Assembly: GCF_045207785.1 (NCBI RefSeq)
Contig: NZ_CP108776.1
Span: 5,704,001-5,768,000, forward strand
Length of the DNA stretch: 64,000 bases
From: Embleya sp045207785
GTDB taxonomy: Bacteria; Actinomycetota; Actinomycetes; Streptomycetales; Streptomycetaceae
Direction: 5' to 3'
Shown: one piece after another, positions 35,241 to 44,210 of the stretch
How positions within the stretch are numbered: the stretch's first letter is position 1
How the letters are laid out: each line of letters opens with the position of its first letter
The notes under the pieces: generated by a model
Database searches by the model: none
What the model saw: the letters and a program-made list of their open reading frames with translations, nothing else
Told to the model about the DNA's origin: nothing
Translations under genes and position numbers: made by a program

Positions 35241-36032
35241 TCAGATCCCGCTGACCGGCACCGATCCGGCCGCGAGCAGGTTGCGCCGGCCGGCCTCGTC
35301 GAGCGCGGCGGCGAGCTCGTCGTTGCCGGTGTGGATGCCGATCGTGCCGACCGGGGCCGCGAACAGGAGCACGACGCCGTGCGTCTTCGCGGCGTTCAGC
35401 CACGCCTCCGGCACCTCGGCCGGGGTCTGCGCCTGCCACCACGCCTCGGTCCGGCCGCCCGCGCCCGGGAACAGGACCGCGGTCAGGTAGCCGTCGCTCA
35501 TCTGTACCGACCAGCCGCCGAGCAGCGGCGGCAGCGTCTCGTCGGGGGTGGCGATCGGGGCGAACCCACGCTCGCCCAGCAGCGACAGGAACTCGTCCTG
35601 TGCCCCGGGCGTGCCCGGGCGGGCCACCGCCGCGCCGGGCTCGACCACGAGCGCCGCGTAGGTCACGCCCGCGCACACGACCATGCTGCCGGTGATCGAG
35701 ATCGGCACCGGGCCGCCCGGCACCACCGTCTGCACCGCGAGCCCGGGGTTGGCCTGCGCCGCGAGCAGCGGTTCGACCGCGGCCTCGGACACCGGGATCA
35801 CCTGCGAGGGGATGCAGCGGGTGTGCGCGAACGCGAGCACGGCCGTCTCCTCGGCGAGGTACAGCAGCGCGCTGGTCTCCACGGAGGTGGTGTCGCCCTC
35901 GCCGCGGCAGGAGGCGCACGCGTAGGTCTGGGGGCCGGTCTCCCCCGCCACCAGGCGGGCGGCCTCGTCGTCGCCGATCTCGGCGCGGACCTCGGGGCTG
36001 ACGTCGAGCAAGCGTGACACGGAAGGCTCCAT
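35241..36032 (-). CDS. conserved hypothetical protein with a CxxC motif
   Basis: A 263-residue cytoplasmic protein from ATG 36032. The frame is open to 36116, but the extra 28 residues are low complexity. An N-terminal part (SRLLDVSPEVRAEIGDDEAA) leads to CASCRGEGDTTS, a CxxC that could bind zinc or act in redox. The rest is beta-rich without further known motifs (GGWSVQMSDGYLTAVLFPGA, VGTIGIHTGNDELAAALDEA). I recall similar proteins in Streptomyces but no function. Confidence 0.7.
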   Translation of the reverse strand: MEPSVSRLLDVSPEVRAEIGDDEAARLVAGETGPQTYACASCRGEGDTTSVETSALLYLAEETAVLAFAHTRCIPSQVIPVSEAAVEPLLAAQANPGLAVQTVVPGGPVPISITGSMVVCAGVTYAALVVEPGAAVARPGTPGAQDEFLSLLGERGFAPIATPDETLPPLLGGWSVQMSDGYLTAVLFPGAGGRTEAWWQAQTPAEVPEAWLNAAKTHGVVLLFAAPVGTIGIHTGNDELAAALDEAGRRNLLAAGSVPVSGI

Positions 36033-36646
36033 CGGTAGGGGGGTGCGCGGGGAACGTGGGGGATCTCCGTCTGCGTTGTCGCGCCGGGACGTTACCGCCT
36101 GGTGACGTTGTGTCACCTGGTGATTGGGAGAACGTCACCCCTATGGGGCATGCGCGCCCTGAAAGCGCCTGGGCCATTCGGGGCACGGCGCCGGAGTGCG
36201 CGCCCGGGCACGAGCGAGTGCGGCACGAGGGGTTCGATCTTTGCTTCACGTGCGCGAATAATCACGCAGAGTTGATTTGATATCGAATCGGTTGCTTATT
36301 GATCACCGGAGAGTCACGGGAAAAACGATAGGCAAAGTGCGGCGATATACCCATGAAACCGGACATAAAACCACCTATTTATGCGATGAGAGCCTCGGTA
36401 TGTTTCCCTGAAGAGACCCCCGGGCAAGTCACGCCCGGTAACAAGTGCGGGATACAACCTTCCCTCGGGACAGCCTGAGGGAGAGGGCGTTCCACCCCGG
36501 ACGTAACGCCGCTGCCGTGACGTTTTTGCGGCGGCCGTATCCCGCACCCGTAGCCCGCGACGCCGGTGTCCTCATCACGGCGGCACACCGGCCCGGAACC
36601 GAAATTTTCGGTTCCGTCCCGTCGCGGCCCTAATGACGAGGTGCAT
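36033..36646 (+). other. 614-bp non-coding region with a structured leader before the betaine transporter
   Basis: The segment 36280-36420 is clearly AT-richer than its surroundings and probably holds the promoter. Downstream are stem-loops: CCGGGC/GCCCGG (36420-36425 and 36433-36438), an 8-bp stem with one mismatch (36462-36469 and 36474-36481), CGCCGC/GCGGCG around a T-rich loop (36507-36512 and 36528-36533), and the palindrome at 36594-36616. A leader of about 300 nt with four hairpins before an osmolyte transporter suggests RNA-level control. I could not match it to a known riboswitch; the conserved end of the c-di-AMP (ydaO) class is absent. A 45-codon frame at 36143-36280 is not convincing. 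Confidence 0.45.
36594..36616 (+). promoter_or_regulatory. perfect 23-bp palindrome before the ABC transporter operon
   Basis: CGGAACCGAAA and TTTCGGTTCCG (11-bp arms, one central T) lie 30 nt before the start codon. It could be an operator for a dimeric regulator or a hairpin near the ribosome binding site. The position argues for control of this operon. Confidence 0.6.
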
Positions 36647-37975
36647 GTGTCCAGACTCCGGGCCGAAGGCCTGTACAAGATTTTCGGCCGACGGGCCGAC
36701 GACGCGGTCAAGCGGCTTCGGGCCGGCGAGAGCCGCGACGATGTCCGCAAGAACAACGTCACGCCCGCCGTCATCGACGTCTCCTTCGAGGTCGCCGAGG
36801 GCGAGATCTTCGTCGTGATGGGCCTGTCCGGCTCCGGCAAGTCGACACTCCTGCGGATGCTCAACGGCCTCCTGGATGCCACCGCCGGCGCCGTCTACAT
36901 CGACGACCGGGATCTGACCTCGCTGCCCGGCAAGGAACTGCGCGACGTGCGCGCCCGGCGCATCAGCATGGTCTTCCAGCACTTCGCGCTCTTCCCGCAC
37001 CGCACGGTCCTGGAGAACGCCGGCTACGGCCTCTCCGTCCAGGGCGTCCCGGCGGCCGAACGCGACCGGCGCGCCCGTGAGGCGCTCGCGCTGGTGGGTC
37101 TCGAAGGCTGGGAGGACTCCGCGCCCGGTCAGCTCTCCGGCGGCATGAAGCAGCGGGTGGGCCTGGCCCGCGCGCTCGCCACCGACGCCGACATCCTGCT
37201 GATGGACGAGTCGTTCAGCGCGCTCGACCCGCTGATCCGCCGCGAGATGCAGGACCAGCTCCTGGAACTCCAGGAGAAGCTGCACAAGACCATCGTGTTC
37301 ATCACGCACGACCTCAACGAGGCGATGCGCCTGGGCGACCGGATCGCGATGATGCGCGACGGTCGCGTCGTCCAGATCGGCACCGCCGAGGACATCCTGA
37401 CCGACCCCGCGAACGACTACGTGGCGTCCTTCGTCGCCGACGTGGACCGCACCCGGGTGCTGACCGCCGGATCGATCATGGAGGACTCGCGCGCCACGGT
37501 GACGTGCGGCGAGGGGCCCCGGGTCGCGATGCGCACGATGCGCGAGGCGCAGACCACGGCGGCCTTCGTGGTGGACACCCGCGAGAACGGCCGCCGCCTC
37601 CTCGGCGCCGTCACCGACGCGGCGGTCACCGAGGCCGCGCGGGTGGGGGACCGGACGATCCAGCCCGAGCCGGGCCTGGACGTGGTCACCGTGACCCCGC
37701 AGACGCCGGTCGCCGAGCTGTTCACGCCCTGCGCCGAGAGCCGGCTGCCGCTCGCGGTGGTCGACGAGGCGATGCGCCTGGTCGGGGTGATCCCGAGGGT
37801 GAGCCTGCTGGCCGCGCTCGGCAACGCGGCGCAGACGATGTCGACCGACTCCGACGGCACACTCGGGGTGACCGACACCGGCAGCGTCAAGATGCTCGTG
37901 CCCGTGGGCGCGGGGGAGAAGCTGCTCCCGGTCGGCGCCGAGACCGCGGACGGCGAGGTGCGTCACGATGCCTAG
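36647..37975 (+). CDS. opuAA: glycine betaine/proline-type ABC transporter ATPase with CBS domains
   Basis: ATP-hydrolysing subunit of an osmoprotectant importer (OpuA/ProV type). It has 442 residues from GTG 36647, with GACGAGG just before it; GTG 36641 is possible. Walker A is GLSGSGKSTLLRMLNGL, the Q-loop is FQHFALFPHRTVLENAGYGL, the signature is LSGGMKQRVGLARAL, and Walker B is ILLMDESFSALDP. The insertion after RRADDAVKRLRAGESRDDV is typical of this subfamily. Two C-terminal CBS-like repeats (from about residue 280) are the ionic-strength or c-di-AMP sensing module in the family. It overlaps the permease gene by 8 nt. Substrate is inferred. Confidence 0.9.
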   Translation: MSRLRAEGLYKIFGRRADDAVKRLRAGESRDDVRKNNVTPAVIDVSFEVAEGEIFVVMGLSGSGKSTLLRMLNGLLDATAGAVYIDDRDLTSLPGKELRDVRARRISMVFQHFALFPHRTVLENAGYGLSVQGVPAAERDRRAREALALVGLEGWEDSAPGQLSGGMKQRVGLARALATDADILLMDESFSALDPLIRREMQDQLLELQEKLHKTIVFITHDLNEAMRLGDRIAMMRDGRVVQIGTAEDILTDPANDYVASFVADVDRTRVLTAGSIMEDSRATVTCGEGPRVAMRTMREAQTTAAFVVDTRENGRRLLGAVTDAAVTEAARVGDRTIQPEPGLDVVTVTPQTPVAELFTPCAESRLPLAVVDEAMRLVGVIPRVSLLAALGNAAQTMSTDSDGTLGVTDTGSVKMLVPVGAGEKLLPVGAETADGEVRHDA

Positions 37976-39848
37976 GATCCATCTCGGAGACTGGGCCGAG
38001 AGCCTCGTCGACTTCATGCGTGACAACTTCGGGTGGCTGTTCGACTTCATCACCGACGTCGTCGGCGGTGCGGTCACCCACCTGGCCGACTGGCTGACCG
38101 ACTCGCCGCTGCCCGCGGTGGTCGTGCTGTTCGCGGCGATCGGCTGGGCCGTGCGCGGCCCGGTGTTCGGGCTGATCGCGGTGGCCGGGTTCCTGCTGAT
38201 CGACGGCCTGGACATGTGGGCACCGGCGATGGCCACGCTGGCCCTGGTGCTCGTGTCGGCGGTCGCCGCGCTGATCATCGCGATCCCGCTGGGCATCCTG
38301 ACCGCCCGCAGCCGCGCGGTCGGCACGGTGGTCAAGCCCGTGCTCGACTTCATGCAGACCATGCCGGCCTTCGTGTACCTGATCCCGGCGATCACGTTCT
38401 TCGGTATCGGTGAGGTACCGGGCGTCGTGGCCACCGTGATCTTCGCGCTCCCGCCGGGCGTGCGGATGACCGAGCTGGGCATCCGCAGCGTCGACGCGGA
38501 GATGGTCGAGGCCGGCGAGGCGTTCGGCACCAGCGAGTGGAGGATCCTCAAGGACATCCAGTTCCCGCTCGCGCTGCCGACCGTCATGGCCGGCGTCAAC
38601 CAGGTCATCATGCTGTCGCTGTCGATGGTGGTCACCGCCGGAATCGTCGGCGCGGGCGGCCTGGGCAGCGAGGTGTTCGGCGCGTTGTCGAACAACAACG
38701 TGGGCCTGGGCGTCGAGGCCGGTGTCGCGGTGGTCGTGCTCGCGATCTACCTCGACCGCACGGTCAGCGCGGCCGGAGAGCGGGTCGAGGCCCGCGCCCG
38801 GCGCGCCGCCACCGCGCGCTCCTCGGCGGCCTTCACCCCGCAGTGGTTGCTCGACTGGCGTCCGCGCCCGGTCGTCGCGGTCGGCGGCGTGGTCACGATC
38901 GCGCTGATCGCGGGGCTGATGGGCGGTTTCGGGCTCGGCGCCGCGGACGACGGCAAGAAGAAGATCACGATCGGCTGGATCCCGTGGGAGGAGGACGTCG
39001 TCGTCACCCACGTGTACAAGCAGCTCCTGGAGAAGCGCGGCTACGACGTCACGCTCAAGCAGCTCGACGTGGGACCGCTGTTCCAGGGCCTGGCGCGCGG
39101 CGACATCGACCTGTTCATGGACGCGTGGCTGCCGACGCTGCACAAGAAGTACATGGACGAGTACGGCGCCAAGCTCGAAGAGATCGGGCAGTGGTACCAG
39201 AACGTCGACGTCCAGCTCGCGATCCCGAAGAACCTGCCGTACAACACGGTCGAGGAACTCAAGGGCCACGAGAAGGAGTTCGGCAACCGCATCGTCGGCA
39301 TCGAGCCGGGCGCGAACATCATGGACCTGACCGAGAAGAAGCTGATCCCGGACTACGGGCTCGACTTCGACCTGGTCAAGAGCAGCACGCCCGCGATGAT
39401 CGCCGAGCTGGACCGCGACATGGCGGCCAAGAAGCCGATCGTGGTGACGATGTGGCGTCCGCACTGGGCGTACACGAAGTACGACATCAAGCCGCTGGCG
39501 GACCCGAAGAAGTCCTATGGCGAGGCGGGCTGGATCAGCTCGATCGGCCGCAAGGGGTTCGCGAAGGACTTCCCGGAGCTCAACGGGTGGATCAAGAACC
39601 TGAAGATCGACGACACGATCCTCGGGCCGCTGGAGAAGAAGGTCTTCGTCGACTTCGACGGGAAGCCGAACGCGTCGGAGGAGGGCGTCCGGGCGTACCT
39701 GAAGGAGAACCCGGAGGTCGAGGCGAAGTTCCTGTCCCAGCTGCCGCCGGCGAACGGCGAGCAGCCGAAGAAGGACGGGGACCCGGCCAAGGACGCGCAG
39801 CCGCAGTCGCTGCCGGCGCTGACGCGCGAGACGGCGGGGGTCTCCTGA
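37968..39848 (+). CDS. opuABC: betaine-type ABC permease fused to substrate-binding protein
   Basis: A 626-residue fusion like lactococcal OpuABC. Residues about 1-290 are the permease: membrane helices (AAIGWAVRGPVFGLIAVAGF, TLALVLVSAVAALIIAIPLG) and an EAA-type loop (EMVEAGEAFGTSEWRILKDI) for the ATPase. One further helix (VGGVVTIALIAGLMGGFGLG) joins residues about 330-600, the OpuAC-like binding domain (ITIGWIPWEEDVVVTHVYKQ). Its tryptophans (IPWEED, FMDAWLPTLH, TMWRPHWAY) could form the aromatic cage for quaternary ammonium groups. The binding domain is thus tethered outside the cell. A 21-bp hairpin follows the stop. Confidence 0.93.
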   Translation: MPRIHLGDWAESLVDFMRDNFGWLFDFITDVVGGAVTHLADWLTDSPLPAVVVLFAAIGWAVRGPVFGLIAVAGFLLIDGLDMWAPAMATLALVLVSAVAALIIAIPLGILTARSRAVGTVVKPVLDFMQTMPAFVYLIPAITFFGIGEVPGVVATVIFALPPGVRMTELGIRSVDAEMVEAGEAFGTSEWRILKDIQFPLALPTVMAGVNQVIMLSLSMVVTAGIVGAGGLGSEVFGALSNNNVGLGVEAGVAVVVLAIYLDRTVSAAGERVEARARRAATARSSAAFTPQWLLDWRPRPVVAVGGVVTIALIAGLMGGFGLGAADDGKKKITIGWIPWEEDVVVTHVYKQLLEKRGYDVTLKQLDVGPLFQGLARGDIDLFMDAWLPTLHKKYMDEYGAKLEEIGQWYQNVDVQLAIPKNLPYNTVEELKGHEKEFGNRIVGIEPGANIMDLTEKKLIPDYGLDFDLVKSSTPAMIAELDRDMAAKKPIVVTMWRPHWAYTKYDIKPLADPKKSYGEAGWISSIGRKGFAKDFPELNGWIKNLKIDDTILGPLEKKVFVDFDGKPNASEEGVRAYLKENPEVEAKFLSQLPPANGEQPKKDGDPAKDAQPQSLPALTRETAGVS

Positions 39849-39876
39849 CCCTCGGACCGCCCGCGGGCGGGTGAGT

Positions 39877-39926
39877 ACGCGAAGGGCGCCACACGGAATC
39901 CGGAATCCGTGTGGCGCCCTTCGCGT
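39877..39926 (+). terminator. strong hairpin terminator after the betaine transporter
   Basis: Arms of 21 bp (39877-39897 and 39906-39926) are perfectly complementary around an 8-nt loop, followed by GTTTCG. It lies between the transporter operon and the convergent lipoprotein gene. Confidence 0.9.
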
Positions 39927-40009
39927 GTTTCGTCGGTGCGGTTCGCGGTTGCGGACGCGCGCCTCACGCCTTGCGCCTCACGCCTTGCGCCTCGCGCTCG
40001 CGCCTCGCG

Positions 40010-41143
40010 TCAGTCGAGGATCCGCCAGTCGGCGTTCGGGGCGATCGGCACGCAGTTGAAGCCCCACTTGGAGGCGCCGTTCGCGAACGCCTTGAAGAAC
40101 GTCTCGGCCGGCTGACCGAGGATCTGCCCCCGCGAGTCCTCGCCGTTGTGCCGGCTGAGTTGGTAGGCGACCGTGTGCCCGTCGCAGCCGCTCATGACGG
40201 TGACCTTGCCCACGACGGTGCCCGCGAGCGCGGCGTCGTTGGGGACGCCGATCGCCGGCAGGCGCTCGCTCAGCGTGCCGCGCTCGCCGGGATACTCGGT
40301 GCCGGGCGCGAGGTAGCCGTGCACGATCGCGAAGGACAACACGCGGGTGCCGTCCAGGAACAGGTCGCAGCCCTGGATCGCGCCGGGGCCCTCGGGCGTC
40401 GCGGACGCGGTCCACCGACCGCGCTGATCGCCGGCGGCCTGTGGGCCGAGCGCGGCGGGGTCGAGCATGCCGCACACGGGCGCGTCGGTGATCGGCTTCG
40501 GCTCGCTCGCGGGTGGGATCGTGCCGGGGCGGGGCGTCTCGGGCTCGCCGCAGCCGGCCGCCTTGGAGACCCCGTTGGCGATCGCGACCGTCAGCTCGGC
40601 GAGCTGTTGGCGCTGGTCCGGCGGGGGTGTGCCGCCCGCGGGCCCGACCGTCCGGGCCCGGATCAGTATCGGCACCGGGTCGGCGACGTTCTGCACCCGG
40701 CACTCGCGGACCAGCCACGCGTCGTCGGCGCCGGCCATCCCGTAGAGCCGGTTCTGCCCATTGCCGATCGGCGCGGACCTGGTGGTGGTCAGGCCGGGGA
40801 GTTGTACGCGCTCGGCGCCGGCCATGTTGAACAGGAAGGCCGAGCCGATGAACGTCCGGCCGCCGGCGGTGACCTGGCAGCGCAGCACCGGGTAGTGGGG
40901 GAGGGGCGGTTGGTCGGTGCTCGTGGTGGCGTCGCCCGCCGGGAGCAGGCCGGTGATCGCGGTGGTCGGCAGCAGGTCGCCGCACACGGTGGCGCCGGCG
41001 GGTTGCAGCCCGGACCCGGTGGGTGTGCCGGCGGAGGGCTCGGCGGTGGTCCGTGAGGGGGAATCCGAACAGCCGGCCGCGAGCAAGCAGGCGGTCACCA
41101 GGCTCGCCACGTGCAAGGCCGGACGCAGCCTGGAGCGAAGCAT
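40010..41143 (-). CDS. secreted lipoprotein of unknown function
   Basis: A 377-residue protein with a signal sequence (HVASLVTACLLAAGC) ending in a lipobox, so Cys25 should carry lipid. A Ser/Thr/Pro linker follows. The mature part has two similar halves, each with a VCG motif (ATVCGDLLPTTAITGLLPAG and APVCGMLDPAALGPQAAGDQ), like tandem domains of DUF3558-type actinobacterial lipoproteins. Cysteines occur in pairs and could form disulfides. It is followed on the same strand by nothing obvious, and the short gene upstream begins 21 nt away. A 14-bp unit GCGCCTCACGCCTT is repeated twice just past its end. Confidence 0.75.
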   Translation of the reverse strand: MLRSRLRPALHVASLVTACLLAAGCSDSPSRTTAEPSAGTPTGSGLQPAGATVCGDLLPTTAITGLLPAGDATTSTDQPPLPHYPVLRCQVTAGGRTFIGSAFLFNMAGAERVQLPGLTTTRSAPIGNGQNRLYGMAGADDAWLVRECRVQNVADPVPILIRARTVGPAGGTPPPDQRQQLAELTVAIANGVSKAAGCGEPETPRPGTIPPASEPKPITDAPVCGMLDPAALGPQAAGDQRGRWTASATPEGPGAIQGCDLFLDGTRVLSFAIVHGYLAPGTEYPGERGTLSERLPAIGVPNDAALAGTVVGKVTVMSGCDGHTVAYQLSRHNGEDSRGQILGQPAETFFKAFANGASKWGFNCVPIAPNADWRILD

Positions 41144-41164
41144 GGGGTCAGGGTATCGGGCCGC

Positions 41165-41401
41165 TCAGCGCCGGTTGCCCTTCACCCACCAGCCGGTCAG
41201 CGCCCCGGCCGCGAACGCCCCGATCAGCACGATCCACATCGGTGCGGCCAGCGTGGGGATCCAGAACCGGATGGTCGCCGACTTGGTGTTGGCCAGCACG
41301 AACCAGACGCTCAACACGACGATCGCCGCGATGCAGAGCGTGCGATAGGAGACGCCGCCTACGTTGCCGCCTCCGGCGCCCGATTTCGAGGTCTTTGCCA
41401 T
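41165..41401 (-). CDS. LapA-domain (DUF1049) small membrane protein
   Basis: A 78-residue protein with two membrane helices (LCIAAIVVLSVWFVLANTKS, PMWIVLIGAFAAGALTGWWV). The NTKSATIRFWI turn between them is typical of the LapA/DUF1049 family, small inner-membrane proteins of uncertain role. On the reverse strand a TACAAT lies about 7 nt before the ATG, so the transcript may be leaderless. It is divergent from the MFS gene and 21 nt before the lipoprotein gene, likely co-transcribed with it. Confidence 0.8.
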   Translation of the reverse strand: MAKTSKSGAGGGNVGGVSYRTLCIAAIVVLSVWFVLANTKSATIRFWIPTLAAPMWIVLIGAFAAGALTGWWVKGNRR

Positions 41402-41467
41402 ATTTCAGATTGTATTACGCAATCGATCGATCACGCTCGGGCATGCCGGCTTGACCATCTCTTGAAA

Positions 41468-41510
41468 GTTGCTTGCAGCAACAAAGCACGCTATGGTTGT
41501 ACCAAGCAAC
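41468..41510. promoter_or_regulatory. paired GTTGC-N5-GCAAC sites over a promoter of the MFS gene
   Basis: GTTGC-TTGCA-GCAAC (41468-41482) and GTTGT-ACCAA-GCAAC (41496-41510) are two copies of one inverted repeat, 28 bp apart. TTGCTT (41470-41475) and TATGGT (41493-41498), 17 nt apart, make a plausible promoter whose -35 lies in the first site and whose -10 touches the second. This layout suggests repression by a TetR- or MarR-type regulator encoded elsewhere. Confidence 0.6.
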
Positions 41511-41571
41511 GAGTGTCGGGGGTGGGGAAGCCGCGTCCGGGCGCAGAGCATCCGAAGCAAGAGGGGCACGC

Positions 41572-43227
41572 ATGACCAACGCACCGGCCGCGGAGGCATC
41601 GGCGGAACCGATGTCGCACCGGCAGATCATGGAGGCCCTCTCGGGGCTTCTGCTCGGGCTGTTCGTGGCGATCCTGTCGTCCACGGTGGTCTCGAACGCA
41701 CTGCCGCGGATCATTTCCGACCTGCACGGCAGCCAGACCTCGTACACGTGGGTGGTCACCGCGACGCTGCTCGCGATGACCGCGACCACGCCGATCTGGG
41801 GCAAGCTCGCCGACCTCACCAGCAAGAAGCTACTGGTCCAGCTCGCGCTGGTGATCTACGTCGCGGGCTCCGCGCTGGCCGGTCTGTCGCAGAACACGAG
41901 CATGCTGATCGGGTGCCGGGTCATCCAGGGCGTCGGCGTCGGCGGGCTGACCGCGCTCGCGCAGGTCATCATGGCCGCGATGATCTCGCCGCGGGAGCGC
42001 GGCCGGTACAGCGGCTACCTCGGCGCCACGTTCGCGCTCGCGACCGTCGGCGGGCCGCTGATCGGCGGCGTGATCGTGGACACCCCGTGGCTGGGCTGGC
42101 GCTGGTGCTTCTACGTCGGCGTGCCGTTCGCGGTGGCCGCGATCGTGATCCTGCAGAAGACCCTCAAGCTTCCGGTGGTCAAGCGGAAGGTCACGATCGA
42201 CTACCTGGGCGCGACGCTGATCAGCGCGGGTGTCTCGCTGCTGCTCGTGTGGGTCTCGCTCGCGGGCAAGAACTACGACTGGGTCTCCTGGCAGACCGCG
42301 GTGATGGTGTTGGGCTCGCTGGCCCTGCTCGGCTTGGCCGTTCGGGTCGAGGGTCGGGCGGCCGAGCCGATCATCCCGCTGTGGCTGTTCAAGGAGCGCA
42401 CGATCGTGCTCGCCGTGATCGGCAGCCTCGCGGTGGGTCTGGCGATGATGGGCGCGTCGGTCTTCCTGAGCCAGTACTTCCAGATCGCGCGGGGCAAGTC
42501 GCCGACCCTGTCCGGCCTGATGACGCTGCCGATGATCGGCGGCCTGGTGATCGCGTCGACCATCGTCGGCAAGCTGATCACCGCGACCGGCCTGTGGAAG
42601 CGCTACCTGGTGATGGGCGGCGTCTCGCTGACCATCGGCCTGAGCCTGATGGGCACCGTCCGCGCGGACACCGACCTACGGGTGCTCGCGGTGTACATGT
42701 TCCTGGTCGGCGTGGGCGTCGGCGCGCTCCAGCAGAACCTGGTGCTGGCCGTGCAGAACGCGGTGCCGATCCACCAGTTGGGCGCGGCCAGTTCGGTCGT
42801 GGCGTTCTTCCGCAGCCTCGGCGGCGCGGTCGGCGTCTCGGCGCTGGGCGCGGTGATGGCGAGCAAGGTCACCGGCTACCTCGCCGACGGCGGGCTCAAG
42901 GCGGGTGCCGGCGGCGGCGCGGGTATCCCGAACGTGCGGGAGCTGCCGGAACCGGCCCGCGGCATCGTCGAGGGCGCGTACGGCCACTCGGTCGGCGACA
43001 TCTTCCTGTTCGCGGCCCCGTTCGGGCTGATCGCGCTGATCGCGGTGCTGCTGATCAAGGAGGTCCCGCTGCAGAGCTCGCAGGCGGTGGTGGTGGCGAA
43101 GGCCGAGCCGCAGACGCCGACGGCGGACGTCGCGGCGGAGATCGAGAAGCACGCCCCGGTGGACGTCCCGGCGGACGGGGACGAGGGCGCCGTGCGCTTC
43201 GACAAGGTCGAGGCGCGAACGCGATAG
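41572..43227 (+). CDS. MFS drug:proton antiporter, DHA2 (EmrB/QacA) family
   Basis: A 551-residue exporter with about 14 predicted membrane helices. It starts at ATG 41572 with GAGGGG upstream. The family motif near helix 1 reads LFVAILSSTVVSNALPRIIS. Motif A (GKLADLTSKKLLVQLALVIY) and motif C (GPLIGGVIVDTPWLGWRWCF) are present. The cytoplasmic C-terminus is acidic. It probably expels an amphipathic drug or metabolite, but the substrate is unknown. Operator-like paired sites cover its promoter, so induction by a ligand is likely. A bidirectional hairpin follows the stop. Confidence 0.9.
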   Translation: MTNAPAAEASAEPMSHRQIMEALSGLLLGLFVAILSSTVVSNALPRIISDLHGSQTSYTWVVTATLLAMTATTPIWGKLADLTSKKLLVQLALVIYVAGSALAGLSQNTSMLIGCRVIQGVGVGGLTALAQVIMAAMISPRERGRYSGYLGATFALATVGGPLIGGVIVDTPWLGWRWCFYVGVPFAVAAIVILQKTLKLPVVKRKVTIDYLGATLISAGVSLLLVWVSLAGKNYDWVSWQTAVMVLGSLALLGLAVRVEGRAAEPIIPLWLFKERTIVLAVIGSLAVGLAMMGASVFLSQYFQIARGKSPTLSGLMTLPMIGGLVIASTIVGKLITATGLWKRYLVMGGVSLTIGLSLMGTVRADTDLRVLAVYMFLVGVGVGALQQNLVLAVQNAVPIHQLGAASSVVAFFRSLGGAVGVSALGAVMASKVTGYLADGGLKAGAGGGAGIPNVRELPEPARGIVEGAYGHSVGDIFLFAAPFGLIALIAVLLIKEVPLQSSQAVVVAKAEPQTPTADVAAEIEKHAPVDVPADGDEGAVRFDKVEARTR

Positions 43228-43248
43228 CCCTTCCGGGCAGAGACGACG

Positions 43249-43281
43249 TCAGGGCGGCCCCTCGCTTCGGGGCCGCCCTGA
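43249..43281. terminator. bidirectional hairpin between MFS and hydroxyacyl-CoA dehydrogenase genes
   Basis: A 13-bp perfect stem (43249-43261 and 43269-43281) with loop TCGCTTC separates the two convergent genes (stops at 43227 and 43294). Confidence 0.88.
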
Positions 43282-43293
43282 GGTGTGCTCGGA

Positions 43294-44151
43294 TCAGTAC
43301 TGGTAGAAGCCGCGCCCGCTCTTCTTGCCGAGCAGGCCGGCGTCGACCATGCGCAGCAGCAGCGGCGGCGAGCTGTACAGCTGCTCCTTGAACTCGTCGT
43401 AGAGGCTGTCGGCGACGGCCTTGATCGTGTCCAGGCCGATCAGGTCGGTCAGCCGCAGCGGGCCCATCGGGTGCGCGCAGCCCAGCACCATGCCGTTGTC
43501 GATGTCCTCGGCCGAGGCGAAGCCGGACTCGAACATGCGGATCGCGGACAGCAGATAGGGCACCAGCAGCGAGTTGACCACGAAGCCCGCGCGGTCCTGG
43601 GAACGGATCACGGTCTTGCCGAGCACGTCGGCCGCGAACGCCTCCGCACGGGCGGCCGTCGCCTCGTCGGTGAGCAGCGAGGGCACCAGCTCGACCAGCT
43701 TCTGCACCGGCACCGGGTTGAAGAAGTGGATCCCGACGACCTGTTGCGGGCGGGCCGTGGCCATGCCGAGCTTCATGATCGGGATCGAGGACGTGTTCGA
43801 CGCCAGGATCGCGTCCTCGCGCAGCACCACCTTGTCCAGCGTCGCGAAGACCTGCGTCTTGACCTCTTCGATCTCGGCCACGGCCTCGATCACCATGTCG
43901 CGGTCGGCGAACTCGCCGAGATCGGTGGTGTAGGTGATCCGCGCCAGCGCCGCGTCCCGATCGGCCTCGGCGAGCTTGCCCGCCTTGACCCCGCGGTCGA
44001 TCGACTTGGCCACCCGGGCCCGCCCGGCCTCCGCCGCGGCCTGACTCGTCTCCGCCACCAACACGTCGAGCCCGGCCTTCGCACACACCTCGACGATCCC
44101 GGACCCCATGAGCCCGGCCCCTACCACCCCTACACGTCGTACATCGGACAC
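43294..44151 (-). CDS. 3-hydroxybutyryl-CoA dehydrogenase family enzyme
   Basis: NAD(P)-dependent oxidation or reduction of 3-hydroxyacyl-CoA, in butyrate metabolism or beta-oxidation. It has 285 residues from GTG 44151 (GAGG 8 nt upstream); GTG 44160 is also in frame. The Rossmann motif is VGVVGAGLMGSGIVEVCAKA. The catalytic block (ASNTSSIPIMKLG, GIHFFNPVPVQKLVELVPSL) includes the active His and Asn. The C-terminal domain (RAGFVVNSLLVPYLLSAIRM) is complete and ends GRGFYQY. It stands alone between a terminator and the VapBC pair. Confidence 0.93.
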   Translation of the reverse strand: MSDVRRVGVVGAGLMGSGIVEVCAKAGLDVLVAETSQAAAEAGRARVAKSIDRGVKAGKLAEADRDAALARITYTTDLGEFADRDMVIEAVAEIEEVKTQVFATLDKVVLREDAILASNTSSIPIMKLGMATARPQQVVGIHFFNPVPVQKLVELVPSLLTDEATAARAEAFAADVLGKTVIRSQDRAGFVVNSLLVPYLLSAIRMFESGFASAEDIDNGMVLGCAHPMGPLRLTDLIGLDTIKAVADSLYDEFKEQLYSSPPLLLRMVDAGLLGKKSGRGFYQY

Positions 44152-44210
44152 CGTGCACACCTCGTTCCACTTGCTGCCGTCGGCCTCCCCGGCATCCTCT
44201 CAGGTGGTGG

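Noticed and set aside
36143..36280. 45-codon ORF with a CxxC-like end
   Set aside because: It has only a weak ribosome binding site at long spacing, no known family and no neighbour support.
36300..36646. c-di-AMP (ydaO) riboswitch
   Set aside because: Context fits, but the conserved closing element I remember for this class (CCGTCAGCTAACC-like) is missing on both strands.
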